Positions 7,091 through 15,525 of a DNA stretch of 64,000 nucleotides are shown one piece after another; the first letter of the stretch is position 1, and the number at the start of each line of letters is the position of its first letter. The position numbers were made by a program, and so were the translations under genes. The stretch covers positions 248,001-312,000 of the forward strand of contig NZ_JAIUCZ020000005.1 in the NCBI RefSeq assembly GCF_020176955.2, written 5' to 3'. The stretch is from Nocardia sp. alder85J (lineage in GTDB: Bacteria > Actinomycetota > Actinomycetes > Mycobacteriales > Mycobacteriaceae). The notes under the pieces are model-generated. The model saw only the letters and a list, made by a program, of their open reading frames with translations. It was not told the DNA's origin and did no database searches.

Positions 7091-8472
7091 CGCTGCATCC
7101 CGTCGTGCTCGAACCCGTCGCGGCCGGCACCGTTACGAGCGACCGCCTCGGCCAGGGCGTGTCCGGGCTGGTAGTCGGCCAGCGCGGACCGCTCCGGCTC
7201 CCGCGCCGTCTTGGCGTGCTCGGCTTGCCGTTCCGGGCTGCCGTACCGTTCCGCGGCCGGGGTGCGCTCGGCCAGCTTGGCGACCGCTTCGTCGCGTTCC
7301 CCACGCAACCGGTCCCGGTCGGCGACGGTGTCGGCCAGTTCGGTGTCGGCACCGTCCAGCTCGGCTTGCAGCCGATCCCGGTCGGCGATCAGATCCTGCA
7401 AATACAGCCGGTAGCTTTCCTGCGCCTGCTGCTGCTGGTCCCGGTCGGCGGTCACCGCGGCCAGCTGCTGTGTCAACCGGCCGTTGCGGTCGGTCAGCTG
7501 CCCGTTGTGCTCGATCGACAGATTCAACCGGGTCTGCAACGACTCCACTACGCCACGTGACCGGTCCCCCTCGGCACCGGCCCCCGGCACCGGCCGGTCG
7601 ACATGCTGCTGCCCCGTGGCGGCCCGTGCGCGCAGCGTGTGTTCCCGGTCCTGCACACCCGCCGCGACGAACTGCGGGTCACCGGACCGGTCGAACAGCA
7701 CCCGGCCACCGGCATGGGTGGCGCGGGTGTCTTCGACCTGCGCATGCACCGTGGTACCGGGCCGATAGGCGGTGTCGTCGATGGTGCGGCGCATCCAGTC
7801 CGCGGCACCGTGCTCACTGGGATGCCAGCGGGACTCGGCCAGCCGGCCACCGTCCTGGTCGGTCCACACCATCTCCGCCCGATACCGGGACTGCCCGGCC
7901 GACGGGGTCCGGGTGTGCGCCCACCCGCCGTACCAGCCACCACGCTCCGCGGCGGCACGCTCCACAGCGAGGGTTTCCCGCGCCACCCGGGCACGGTAGT
8001 GCAGGGCCTGGATGCCTTTGACCTTGTGGGCGCGGGCGAACATGTCGCCGGAGGTGAACTCCGGGAACACCGTCGCCGCGTCCAGCCCGTCCAAAGCGAT
8101 ACCCTGCTCGGTCCGGGTCAGATGCCGGTCGCCGATGAACTGGGCGCCCAGCGCTTCCCGATGCTCGGCCAGCGCCCGGGCGTCCCGGGCACGGCGGGTG
8201 TGGTCGACGGCCGGGTCGCCGGCGCGCACCGCGACCGCGTTCGCGTGGACCCGGTACCGGTCCACGGCCTGATTGGTCCACGTCAGATGCTGGGTGCGGG
8301 CCTGGTCCTGCTCGCGGCGTTCGACCCGGACCAGCCGGGAGATGTCCTTGCGGGCGCGGCGGCGGTCCAGCCAGTTCGATGCTTGCGCGTGCCGCTGCAT
8401 CGCCGCACGCATCGCCGCACTGAACTTCGTGACCTCCGTGACGATTTCGTCCACGGTGCTGGGTTCGGACAT
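7087..8472 (-). CDS. Large coiled-coil element protein with ADYxPGN tail
   Basis: A 461-residue protein. The N-terminal 230 residues are basic and helical (NWLDRRRARKDISRLVRVERRE), with a compact Trp-rich region near 185-225 (GGWYGGWAHT). Residues about 315-410 form a long coiled coil built on TDRNGRLTQQLAAVTADRD-like heptads. The protein ends SALADYQPGHALAEAV then HDGMQR, matching the ends of other operon proteins. No catalytic motif was recognised. Its size, basic N-terminus and coiled coil would suit a DNA-handling or scaffold protein of the transfer complex. Its ATG lies 2 bp past the stop of the gene at 8475. Confidence 0.65.
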   Translation of the reverse strand: MSEPSTVDEIVTEVTKFSAAMRAAMQRHAQASNWLDRRRARKDISRLVRVERREQDQARTQHLTWTNQAVDRYRVHANAVAVRAGDPAVDHTRRARDARALAEHREALGAQFIGDRHLTRTEQGIALDGLDAATVFPEFTSGDMFARAHKVKGIQALHYRARVARETLAVERAAAERGGWYGGWAHTRTPSAGQSRYRAEMVWTDQDGGRLAESRWHPSEHGAADWMRRTIDDTAYRPGTTVHAQVEDTRATHAGGRVLFDRSGDPQFVAAGVQDREHTLRARAATGQQHVDRPVPGAGAEGDRSRGVVESLQTRLNLSIEHNGQLTDRNGRLTQQLAAVTADRDQQQQAQESYRLYLQDLIADRDRLQAELDGADTELADTVADRDRLRGERDEAVAKLAERTPAAERYGSPERQAEHAKTAREPERSALADYQPGHALAEAVARNGAGRDGFEHDGMQR

Positions 8473-8474
8473 GA

Positions 8475-8942
8475 TCAGTACTCCTCATCGATGGCGGGGA
8501 ACACGAAGTCGGGGTGCACGGCGCGCACCGCGGCGTGCAGCTGGTCGGGGAGGACGGCCCAGAGCCGGAACCGGTTGGTGAACTCGGCCAGCAGGCCCGA
8601 CAGGATCGGCTGCGGCCCGTCCAGCAGCGCGGCGATCTGCCGATCCACCCCCGGCGCCCCGGTCCACGTGTTGGAGTAGGTGTTGCCGCCCCACAACCCG
8701 GCCAGGGTGTACGGGTCGAACCGGGACAAGAACTCCGCGGTGCACGTGGCCGGCGGTGCCGGGGCGTCCACGATCAGGTGCAGCGCCATCTGGCGCAGTT
8801 GCAGCCAGTAGTAGTCCTGCATCGACCGCGTGTGAGCCGACTGGGCGACATCGGCGTCGAACAGGTCGAGCAGGGTCGCTGGCGGCAACGCCCACACCCA
8901 GGCCGGAAGCTCCGGTGTGATACGAAAAGTACTGTTGGTCAT
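8475..8942 (-). CDS. Stand-alone copy of a coupling-ATPase subdomain
   Basis: A 155-residue protein. Residues about 39-135 resemble an internal segment (about residues 384-490) of the coupling ATPase encoded two genes upstream at 11004. Shared blocks in the same order are HLIVDAPA, EFLSRFD, LWGG, then a helical stretch containing AEFTNRF versus AEFANLY. It lacks Walker A and B motifs and membrane segments, so it cannot be an ATPase. In the ATPase this segment lies between the two Walker motifs. The small copy could compete with, cap or regulate the ATPase hexamer, or act as an exclusion factor. This is inference from sequence similarity within the window. Confidence 0.7.
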   Translation of the reverse strand: MTNSTFRITPELPAWVWALPPATLLDLFDADVAQSAHTRSMQDYYWLQLRQMALHLIVDAPAPPATCTAEFLSRFDPYTLAGLWGGNTYSNTWTGAPGVDRQIAALLDGPQPILSGLLAEFTNRFRLWAVLPDQLHAAVRAVHPDFVFPAIDEEY

Positions 8943-9007
8943 TGTTTTTCGGTTCCTTTTCTCGGTGGACCGGATCCGCTGAGACCCGGGGTCTGTGTGG
9001 TGCGGTG

Positions 9008-10468
9008 TCAGGCGAGCACGCCCAGCGATTCGGCGACGACGCCGAGGAGGTCCCGGGCTGCGGGCGGGGTGACGGCGTTACCGGCCATGCGGACCTGTTC
9101 GCGGCGGTTGCCGAGGACGACGTAGTCGGGCGGGAAGTCCATCGCGGCGACGATCTCCCGGGGTTCCAACATGCGGAACCGGACATCGTTGATATCGACC
9201 GCCGGACCGGTGGCGAGGCCGTCGGTTTCGACTGCGGTACGCGCGGGGATCGGCTCGCGGGTGCTGGTCGCCCGTTCCCGCCACGTGCCGCCCGCCGGGG
9301 TGATCAGCCCGTGCCGGTCGACGGTCGTGCAGGTCGGCAGCGGGTCGCCGGCGGGCACCGTCGCGCCTTTGCCGTAGTAGGTGGTGACCAGCCCGTGGTG
9401 GTTGCCGGACGCGGTGACGGTGCACAACGGATCGGATACCGGCCGGTGTTTCGACCCGCCGCCGCGCAGCTCGGCCACGAATGCCCACCCGGTCTCGTTG
9501 CGTGTCGACATCGTCCGCAACGGCTGATCGACCGGCCGGGCCTGCTTGCCCTCACGCCCCTCGACGGGCACCGCGAGCCCGGCGCCGGGGATCCAATACT
9601 TCTCGATTCCCGCCCGGATCCGAGACATCGTTTTGTCCGCCAACGGTTTCACCCGGTCACCGATTCGGGTACCGAGATCGGACCAGTCGATGATCTCGGC
9701 CGCCGGACGCACCACGGGTTCGAGGATCCGGTTGCGGCACTTCACGTTCGGGCAGCGGTAGACGTACTGCGAGCGGTAGCGGGCGACCTTCGAGGCGTCC
9801 GGTTTGAACGCCTGCACCGCCTGGACCGGACCGCAGTCCGGGCAGGATACGGCCGGGCGGGTGACGCGCTCGATATCCGGCCGGCGGTCGCCTCGGCGCC
9901 AGAACATCACGTACAGGCGATCCCTGGATTGAGGCGCACCAGGCCCGAACAGCTGGGCGTGCATCGAATTCAGGTAGACGATGTGGTGCTCGTAGCCCAT
10001 CGCATCCATCGTCGACAGCCACGACCGGAACAGGACGCCCTTCGCCGGCGACCACTCCGGCGACCACTCGACGGCCTCGGCCACGTTCTCCACGATGATC
10101 GCCTTGTAGCCGTGCGCCTCGGCGAACCGCGGCACGTCCCACATCGTCGCCCGGGACCGCTCCGCGGCCGCGTCCGGCAGCGGCTCCTCCTCGAACAGGG
10201 TCGCCGGCCGGATCTTCTTCTGCCCCTTCGCCCGCGAATGGTTCGTACACTCCGGCGACGCCCACAGGATGTCGGTGGCCGGGAAGTAGCGCGGGTCGAC
10301 CTGGGACAGGTCCGCGCACAAATGGTCGGTGGCGGGATGGTTCGTGTTGTGGGTCTGCACCGCCAGATCCCAGTGATTCGAGGCGATCCGGACCGTGATC
10401 CCCGGCACCTGGACCGCGCCGGTAGAGGAACCACCGGCACCGCAGAACAGATCGGTGATCGTCAGCAT
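9008..10468 (-). CDS. DNA (cytosine-5) methyltransferase
   Basis: A 486-residue C5-MTase. The SAM-binding motif is DLFCGAGGSS near residue 6. Motif IV reads SPECTNHS, with the catalytic Cys but PEC instead of PCQ. ENVAEAVEW is the ENV motif and QSRDRLYV the QxRxR motif. An inserted Cys pair set (CPDC and a later CPNVKC, residues about 205-245) resembles a zinc ribbon inside the target-recognition region. No restriction endonuclease gene is beside it, so it is probably an orphan that protects the element from host restriction or marks its DNA. The ATG at 10468 (or GTG 10471) overlaps the stop of the previous gene. Confidence 0.88.
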   Translation of the reverse strand: MLTITDLFCGAGGSSTGAVQVPGITVRIASNHWDLAVQTHNTNHPATDHLCADLSQVDPRYFPATDILWASPECTNHSRAKGQKKIRPATLFEEEPLPDAAAERSRATMWDVPRFAEAHGYKAIIVENVAEAVEWSPEWSPAKGVLFRSWLSTMDAMGYEHHIVYLNSMHAQLFGPGAPQSRDRLYVMFWRRGDRRPDIERVTRPAVSCPDCGPVQAVQAFKPDASKVARYRSQYVYRCPNVKCRNRILEPVVRPAAEIIDWSDLGTRIGDRVKPLADKTMSRIRAGIEKYWIPGAGLAVPVEGREGKQARPVDQPLRTMSTRNETGWAFVAELRGGGSKHRPVSDPLCTVTASGNHHGLVTTYYGKGATVPAGDPLPTCTTVDRHGLITPAGGTWRERATSTREPIPARTAVETDGLATGPAVDINDVRFRMLEPREIVAAMDFPPDYVVLGNRREQVRMAGNAVTPPAARDLLGVVAESLGVLA

Positions 10469-10974
10469 CACTGCACCGATCCGGGATTCGTGCGCCGGTC
10501 CTCGTAGGCGCCGCGCCGCTGCGCGAGCCGGGTGACCCGCTCACGCAGGCGGGCGTACTGGTCGGTGACGGTGCAGGCGACCATGCGCACGGAGTCGGCC
10601 GGGCCGGGACGGCCGGCGCAGTGCCACCACGCGAACCCAGCCAGTGCAGCCACATACACCTCCACCGGGGCGGGCAACGGCACCACCGCGTCCACGGTCG
10701 CGGCGACCGCGGTGGTGCCGACGGCCGGACCCCAGATCCGCAGCCCGTCACGGGCTTTCGTGACCCGCGAGACATGCGGCGCCGCCGCGCGGCCGACCAT
10801 GCCGCCGTCGGGGACGACCGGCACCAGCTGCGCGGCCAGCTGGGCCGCGGCACTGCCGGCCAGGTCGGCGGTCAGTGCCTCCAAGATCTGCTGTTCGCGG
10901 GCCTGCTCGGCCGGGCTACGCCCACCCAGTTCCTCGCCGTGGTCTTCGGGTTCGATCGGATTCGAGAAAGACAT
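10468..10974 (-). CDS. Small membrane-associated element protein
   Basis: A 168-residue protein of unknown family. An acidic N-terminus and a helix precede a glycine/valine-rich hydrophobic region (about residues 85-120, with PVEVYVAALAGFAWWHCAG) that could form one or two membrane segments. The C-terminus is basic. The second ATG at 10974 sits 8 nt past AAGGAG and is preferred over the ATG at 10980, which is too close. It lies between the coupling ATPase and methyltransferase genes. A role at the membrane beside the ATPase is plausible. Confidence 0.6.
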   Translation of the reverse strand: MSFSNPIEPEDHGEELGGRSPAEQAREQQILEALTADLAGSAAAQLAAQLVPVVPDGGMVGRAAAPHVSRVTKARDGLRIWGPAVGTTAVAATVDAVVPLPAPVEVYVAALAGFAWWHCAGRPGPADSVRMVACTVTDQYARLRERVTRLAQRRGAYEDRRTNPGSVQ

Positions 10975-11003
10975 GCTCATAACTCCTTGTCACACAGTCG
11001 GTT

Positions 11004-13142
11004 TCACGCCAGACGGCGCTTGCTGAGGTCGATCACCGGCGCCACACCGGCGGGGTCACCACTGGACCGGGCCGGGCCGGTGAACTCGTTGAGCCCCGGC
11101 AAGGGCCGCATCCGCTGGAGTTCGGCGTCATCGAGCGGGGACACCCGGCCCCACCGGGCACGGCCACCGGCGACCTGCACCACGTCGCCTTTGGCCATGG
11201 CGCGCAACCGGTTCGGCGGAATCAGGAACTGATCCGACGGCTGCATGTTGCCCTCGTCACCGTCACGGTTGCCGCCGATCAACTTCCGGGACAGCTCGAA
11301 CTTCGGGCGGGTGCCGTAGACCTTCGACAACGTCTCCGGGTCGGTCGACCGGCCCAGCAGGCTGCCACCGGAGGCGGCCGACACCAGGGCGGCACGGTTG
11401 TCGTCGTCGTGACCGAGTCCCTGCCACGATTGCGCGATCCACCACGACCCGATACCGGCCTTACGCAGCCGCTCCACCCATTTGACCGCGCGGGTCTTCC
11501 CGTCGGAGACCGCGGAGAATTCGTCGACGACCATCAGGGAGGTGCGGCCGTGCTGCTTGTCGGCCAGCTGCTCGAACATCGTCCCCAGCGCCCCGAACTG
11601 GGCACGGGCACGGTCGGGGGTCTTCACGCCTTCCAGGACGATGTAGATGACATCGAAGTCGGTCAGCTGCTTGGTGCCGTCGAACGCCGAGCCGAGCGAT
11701 CGGTAGAGGTTGGCGAATTCGGCGCGCGCGGAGTTCATGACCGGCTGCTTGCCGTCGATGGTGGACGCGATCTCCATATCCACGCCCATCACCCCCGCCC
11801 ACGGGCTGACCTGGGCCTGCCCGCCCCACAACCGCGACAGCTTCTCCACGTCGAACCGCGACAGGAACTCCAGCCACGACCGTGGCGGGTTCGCCCCGAC
11901 CGGCGTCGGGACACCGTTGAGCAGCACCACCCGCGCCGGCGCGTCCACGATCAAATGGATGAGGGTCTCGCGGATCTCGTGGAAATACCGCTCGGTGTCC
12001 GTGGTCGGGGTACTGCCACCGGAGATCATCGCCGACAGCACCGACCGCAGATCGTCCACCACCACCTGCTGCTCCCCCGCACCGAGCGCATCGAATCCGG
12101 TACCCGGCCACATCGACAGCGCCACATCATCAGGGAAGATCCCGACCCGATCCGACCGCACCCCCAACGCGGTGAACCAGGTACGGGCACGGGCGGCGAC
12201 CTTGCGGGACTCCGGACCGCCGTTACAGTCCACGATGATCGCCAACGGCCGGCCCGGCCGATCGTGGCGCCACCACTGCCGATGCCGCGCCCACGTCGTC
12301 ACGAACCACGACACCAGCACCCGCAGCATCAACGTCGTCTTGCCCGAGCCGGACGACGCCACCGTGGTCATATGCTCGGCGACATTGATCCACGGCAGGA
12401 TCAACCGGGACTCACTACGCCCCAAAAGGGTTCGCGTCACACCCGTCGGCGGGGCCTGATCGGTCTCCACCGCCAACCGGCCGATCACCAACTGCGGGTT
12501 GAACCCGCCGGTCGTGAACGGCAGATGCCGCCGCGACAACCGGGCCGCGGCCCGCTGCTCCCGCTGCGCCTGCACCCACAACGCCCGCTCCGTGCGCGCC
12601 GGGCTCCGCAAACCGACCGTGGCCAGCTGCATGCGCCGGTTCGCGTGAACCACAGTCGCCACCGCCCACACCGCGGGAATCAGCAACGGCGCCATCCCCG
12701 CCATGCCACCGACGAACCCACCGGCCAGCAATTCCTGTGCAGCCCGGGTGAAATCGTGCACCGGAGCGAACAGATCCCACGCCCACAGAGCCGCGGCACC
12801 GGGCATCACCAGCACGCTCGCGAAAAACCAGTTCCGCAACCGGGCCGGTTTCCACCCCAGCAGCGCCGCCGGCACCAGCACCGCCACCGCACCGAACCCG
12901 ACGGTCACCAGGACCGCGGCACCGAGCAACGCACCGTGGCCGACACTGTCCCACTGCCACGCGGAGAAGTCCGGCAGCCAGCCCAGCGGATCATGATGGA
13001 TCCCGATCGGCGGCATCGTCGGCTGAATGTGAATACCCGGCTGCTCCGTCACCGGCGGCGGTACGGCCGGCGCCGGCAGTGGTGTGGAAGTGAGGGCGGA
13101 CGATCCGCAGTCGTCCGGGGTGATCAAGTTGGTGCAGGTCAT
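11004..13142 (-). CDS. Membrane-anchored conjugative coupling ATPase (VirD4/FtsK type)
   Basis: A 712-residue DNA-transfer ATPase. The N-terminal 170 residues hold three or more hydrophobic segments (about 70-96, 104-122, 146-165). A P-loop ASSGSGKTT lies at 262-270 and a Walker B block SLMVVDEFSA at 535-544. A helical insertion of about 100 residues between them (384-490) is duplicated as the separate gene at 8475. The family pumps DNA or relaxosome complexes through the membrane during conjugation. It sits directly after the relaxase-like gene in the operon. AAAGG is upstream of the ATG. It looks complete. A TraB-like FtsK translocator is the alternative name; the Walker spacing and N-terminal membrane anchor fit type IV coupling proteins better. 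Confidence 0.85.
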   Translation of the reverse strand: MTCTNLITPDDCGSSALTSTPLPAPAVPPPVTEQPGIHIQPTMPPIGIHHDPLGWLPDFSAWQWDSVGHGALLGAAVLVTVGFGAVAVLVPAALLGWKPARLRNWFFASVLVMPGAAALWAWDLFAPVHDFTRAAQELLAGGFVGGMAGMAPLLIPAVWAVATVVHANRRMQLATVGLRSPARTERALWVQAQREQRAAARLSRRHLPFTTGGFNPQLVIGRLAVETDQAPPTGVTRTLLGRSESRLILPWINVAEHMTTVASSGSGKTTLMLRVLVSWFVTTWARHRQWWRHDRPGRPLAIIVDCNGGPESRKVAARARTWFTALGVRSDRVGIFPDDVALSMWPGTGFDALGAGEQQVVVDDLRSVLSAMISGGSTPTTDTERYFHEIRETLIHLIVDAPARVVLLNGVPTPVGANPPRSWLEFLSRFDVEKLSRLWGGQAQVSPWAGVMGVDMEIASTIDGKQPVMNSARAEFANLYRSLGSAFDGTKQLTDFDVIYIVLEGVKTPDRARAQFGALGTMFEQLADKQHGRTSLMVVDEFSAVSDGKTRAVKWVERLRKAGIGSWWIAQSWQGLGHDDDNRAALVSAASGGSLLGRSTDPETLSKVYGTRPKFELSRKLIGGNRDGDEGNMQPSDQFLIPPNRLRAMAKGDVVQVAGGRARWGRVSPLDDAELQRMRPLPGLNEFTGPARSSGDPAGVAPVIDLSKRRLA

Positions 13143-13143
13143 G

Positions 13144-13899
13144 TCAGATCGCCTTTCCTTTGTCAGTGGGGTTGTGGTGGCCGGCGGCGCCGCCTGTGAT
13201 CACCCGGAGTCCGGGCCGTGCTGCGGGAGAAGAGGTTTCGGTCCGTGCCTCGGCCAGCCGCTCGTCCAGATCGCGGACGGTCAGCTTCGGCCCGCTCGAC
13301 AGATCCAGACCCGCCGCCGCAGTCCGGATCACGTTGTTCACCGCGTCACCGCGGTAGAAGTAGGTCAGCCCGGCACAGTCCGCGCGCTGCGCGACTTGCA
13401 GCGCCTGGAACACCGCCGACCGTGCTGCCGCAGCGCTTTTCGCGGTCAGCTCGACCTCGACCGCCCACCACTCACCGGCGCCGGTGAGGTAGCGGCCGTC
13501 GTGGATATGCGGGCGGGACTGCCCGGCATGGACTACGCCGACCTCGGCGCGCAACGCACGCTCGGAGATCCACCGCTCCAGATCCATGCTGGTCAGCGCC
13601 AGCCGCAGTTCCAGCACAGCCCTGGTGTGGGCGGCCATCTTCGGGGTAGGCACCCAGTAGCGCACCGGCCGATCCAGCAGCACCTCGCACGCGGTCCTGG
13701 ACGGATACACCCAGCTCGAACCCGGCACCGGCCGTACACGGTGAGCGGGGACCATGTGTGCCTCGACCCATTTCGCCACGATCCGGTACGCCCGGGACTG
13801 ACTGACACCCAGCATCTGCACCACCAGATCCAGTGGCGCGCCGTACATCTCGGCCAGGATCGTCAACACGTGCATGTCCCGCGGCCCCAACTGCGTCAT
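13144..13899 (-). CDS. Replication-relaxation / relaxase-like protein
   Basis: A 251-residue protein resembling the Replic_Relax family of actinobacterial plasmids and ICEs. A winged-HTH fills residues about 5-70 (LDLVVQMLGVSQSRAYRIV). A second domain contains a DG-turn followed by AVEVELTAKS (about 150-165), an Asp...Glu-x-Glu...Lys pattern reminiscent of restriction-like nuclease folds. The family is thought to act at the origin of replication or transfer. The ATG at 13899 overlaps the stop of the RRQRL-type gene. The coupling ATPase follows directly, as expected for a processing protein that hands DNA to the pump. Confidence 0.7.
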   Translation of the reverse strand: MTQLGPRDMHVLTILAEMYGAPLDLVVQMLGVSQSRAYRIVAKWVEAHMVPAHRVRPVPGSSWVYPSRTACEVLLDRPVRYWVPTPKMAAHTRAVLELRLALTSMDLERWISERALRAEVGVVHAGQSRPHIHDGRYLTGAGEWWAVEVELTAKSAAAARSAVFQALQVAQRADCAGLTYFYRGDAVNNVIRTAAAGLDLSSGPKLTVRDLDERLAEARTETSSPAARPGLRVITGGAAGHHNPTDKGKAI

Positions 13900-14303
13900 C
13901 GGTCCATCCCTTCGCGTTCGGCGCCCCTGGCCACCGCGGCAGCCAGGGAGTTGCCCCGGCCCGTGTACCCGGCGAGAGCGCTGGGTGTGTCCCATGCCGC
14001 GCCCGGCCCGGCGGGCTGGTCGAATTCGCTGCGCTCGAGGCCGTGCCGCTCGGCGGCCCGCAACTGGTGCTCACGAGTCGCTTTCGCCAGCGCGGCCAGC
14101 TGCGCGCCGGTCGCGGGACGCTTCGGCGCACTGAGGCCGCGGTCGAACAGGTGCGCCTCGTACTCACGACCGTGGCGCCGGAACGGCAGTATGCCCGCGA
14201 TGTCCTGCCCGTTCGGCCGCAAACCCTCCGCCGCCAGCTGACGACGCGTCCGCAGATGCGCCGGCGCCATCCGCCACTCGTAGACCGGGATACCGTCGCT
14301 CAC
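13896..14303 (-). CDS. RRQRL-motif protein lacking zinc cysteines
   Basis: A 135-residue protein. Its core YEWRMAPAHLRTRRQL followed by LRPNGQD matches the RRQRL-motif family carried by Streptomyces and Nocardia mobile elements. The usual family has a C-terminal zinc-binding Cys cluster. Here that region has no Cys and reads ATREHQLRAAERHGLE instead. The protein ends SALAGYTGRGNSLAAAV then REGMDR, the tail shared with other proteins of this operon. Its start overlaps the preceding gene as ATGA and its stop overlaps the relaxase-like gene likewise. A DNA-binding accessory role is likely but unproven. Confidence 0.65.
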   Translation of the reverse strand: MSDGIPVYEWRMAPAHLRTRRQLAAEGLRPNGQDIAGILPFRRHGREYEAHLFDRGLSAPKRPATGAQLAALAKATREHQLRAAERHGLERSEFDQPAGPGAAWDTPSALAGYTGRGNSLAAAVARGAEREGMDR

Positions 14304-14962
14304 CGCGCCTCCCCGGCCCGGCCACGCGTCAGCGCAGCCAACGGTGACGGCCGCCCCGCCGGGGTCGCCCGCACGGCCTCCCAGTCGATCCCCGGATGCG
14401 TCAGCAGGACATCGAGATCAGCGACCCGGAACAACGCCACCTGCACCCGCCACCTGCTGCGGCCGTACTTGACCGGTTCCAGCCACTTCGCACCCACCAC
14501 ATGCGACAAGTCGCTGACACGGACACGCAGATAGTCGGCGGCACCGGCGGCGGTCAACAGCTGCCCGCGGGCCTCGGCCCGCCCGAGCGTCGCGAGATCG
14601 GTGAACCGTTCCAAAGTCCGGCCGCAGTACAACCGATACCCCTTGTACTCGCCGACCTCCGGGATCACCTGCATCCGAGCGAGTTCCTCGACCGTTTCCG
14701 CATCGACCACACAGCCCAGACGCTGCGACAGGACCTCCGCGGCCCGCACCGCACCGACATCCGGCACCGCACCCACCGCGGCACGGATCTCCTCGGCCCG
14801 CGCGATCGCCTCCGCGACAGCCGTTTCCGACCAGCGCACCGGCCGCGACGGGATACCCGCATCCGGGACCGGGATCAGCCCATCGGCTCTCGCACGGTCG
14901 AAAGCCCACACCGGCAGACCCAGCGCCACCGCGAACTGAAGCGGACCGAAATACTTGCTCAC
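14300..14962 (-). CDS. DNA-binding-like element protein (tandem HTH)
   Basis: A 220-residue protein with no named family, starting at GTG 14962, which overlaps the previous stop. It appears to contain two or three small winged-HTH or excisionase-like units: an N-terminal one (QFAVALGLPVWAFDRARADG), a middle one, and a third around residues 135-185 (LLTAAGAADYLRVRVSDL) with a basic WRVQVALF strand. Similar multi-HTH proteins occur in actinobacterial ICEs beside the RRQRL-type gene. It may bind the transfer origin or regulate the operon. The domain reading is from pattern only. Confidence 0.6.
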   Translation of the reverse strand: MSKYFGPLQFAVALGLPVWAFDRARADGLIPVPDAGIPSRPVRWSETAVAEAIARAEEIRAAVGAVPDVGAVRAAEVLSQRLGCVVDAETVEELARMQVIPEVGEYKGYRLYCGRTLERFTDLATLGRAEARGQLLTAAGAADYLRVRVSDLSHVVGAKWLEPVKYGRSRWRVQVALFRVADLDVLLTHPGIDWEAVRATPAGRPSPLAALTRGRAGEAR

Positions 14963-15525
14963 CGCGACCGCCCCCGATCAGCCTCGGCGTCCTCGACCCG
15001 ATCGACCAGCGCGTTACCCGGCTGGTAGTCCGCCAGCGCACTGGACTGCGCGCTCTCCGCCGCCGGCACCCAGCTCATCGACTCCCGCATACGGGATCCG
15101 GCCGGCGGACTCGCCTGCGGCGGCCTCCCGGCCGCTCCCGGATCCGCATCCGCCGCCTGCCCGACCTGGTCGCGGCCGGCGTCGTGCTGCCGATACTCCC
15201 GCACCTTCACCGCGTACTCACGGGCCAGCTCGAACCACGGACCCGGCCACCGAATCCGGTCCGCGGCATCGTGGAGGGATTTCGCGGCCCACTTGACGTT
15301 GAGGCTGCCGAACTCCTTCGTCTCCCACTCGTACTCACCAGGCTCGTTGAAACGCTCGGCGTCCGGCTGCAACTCCTCGTACCGGGCCTGCAACGCGATC
15401 ACCCGCTGCCGCAACGACTCCTGATCACGCACGATCGAATCCAGCTCCGCCAGCAATTCGGCCGGATCATGCAACGGCGCACCGCTGCCCACCGCCGGGG
15501 CCTTCTTCTCCATGTCGTCGCTCAC
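14959..15525 (-). CDS. Coiled-coil element protein with ADYxPGN tail
   Basis: A 188-residue protein starting at GTG 15525 (overlapping the previous stop as GTGA); ATG 15513 is a fallback. Residues about 15-55 form a helix with heptads (LLAELDSIVRDQESLRQR). A Trp-containing middle (GSLNVKWAAKSLHDAADRI) and a Pro-rich linker follow. It ends SALADYQPGNALVDRV then ADRGRSR, sharing the SALADYQPG block almost exactly with the gene at 7087. No enzyme motif is seen. It is part of the coupled transfer operon; the function is unknown. Confidence 0.65.
   Translation of the reverse strand: MSDDMEKKAPAVGSGAPLHDPAELLAELDSIVRDQESLRQRVIALQARYEELQPDAERFNEPGEYEWETKEFGSLNVKWAAKSLHDAADRIRWPGPWFELAREYAVKVREYRQHDAGRDQVGQAADADPGAAGRPPQASPPAGSRMRESMSWVPAAESAQSSALADYQPGNALVDRVEDAEADRGRSR

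Noticed and set aside
11409..13199. 596-codon plus-strand frame over the coupling ATPase
   Set aside because: It is antisense to a gene with Walker motifs, and low-complexity Arg/His/Pro-rich.
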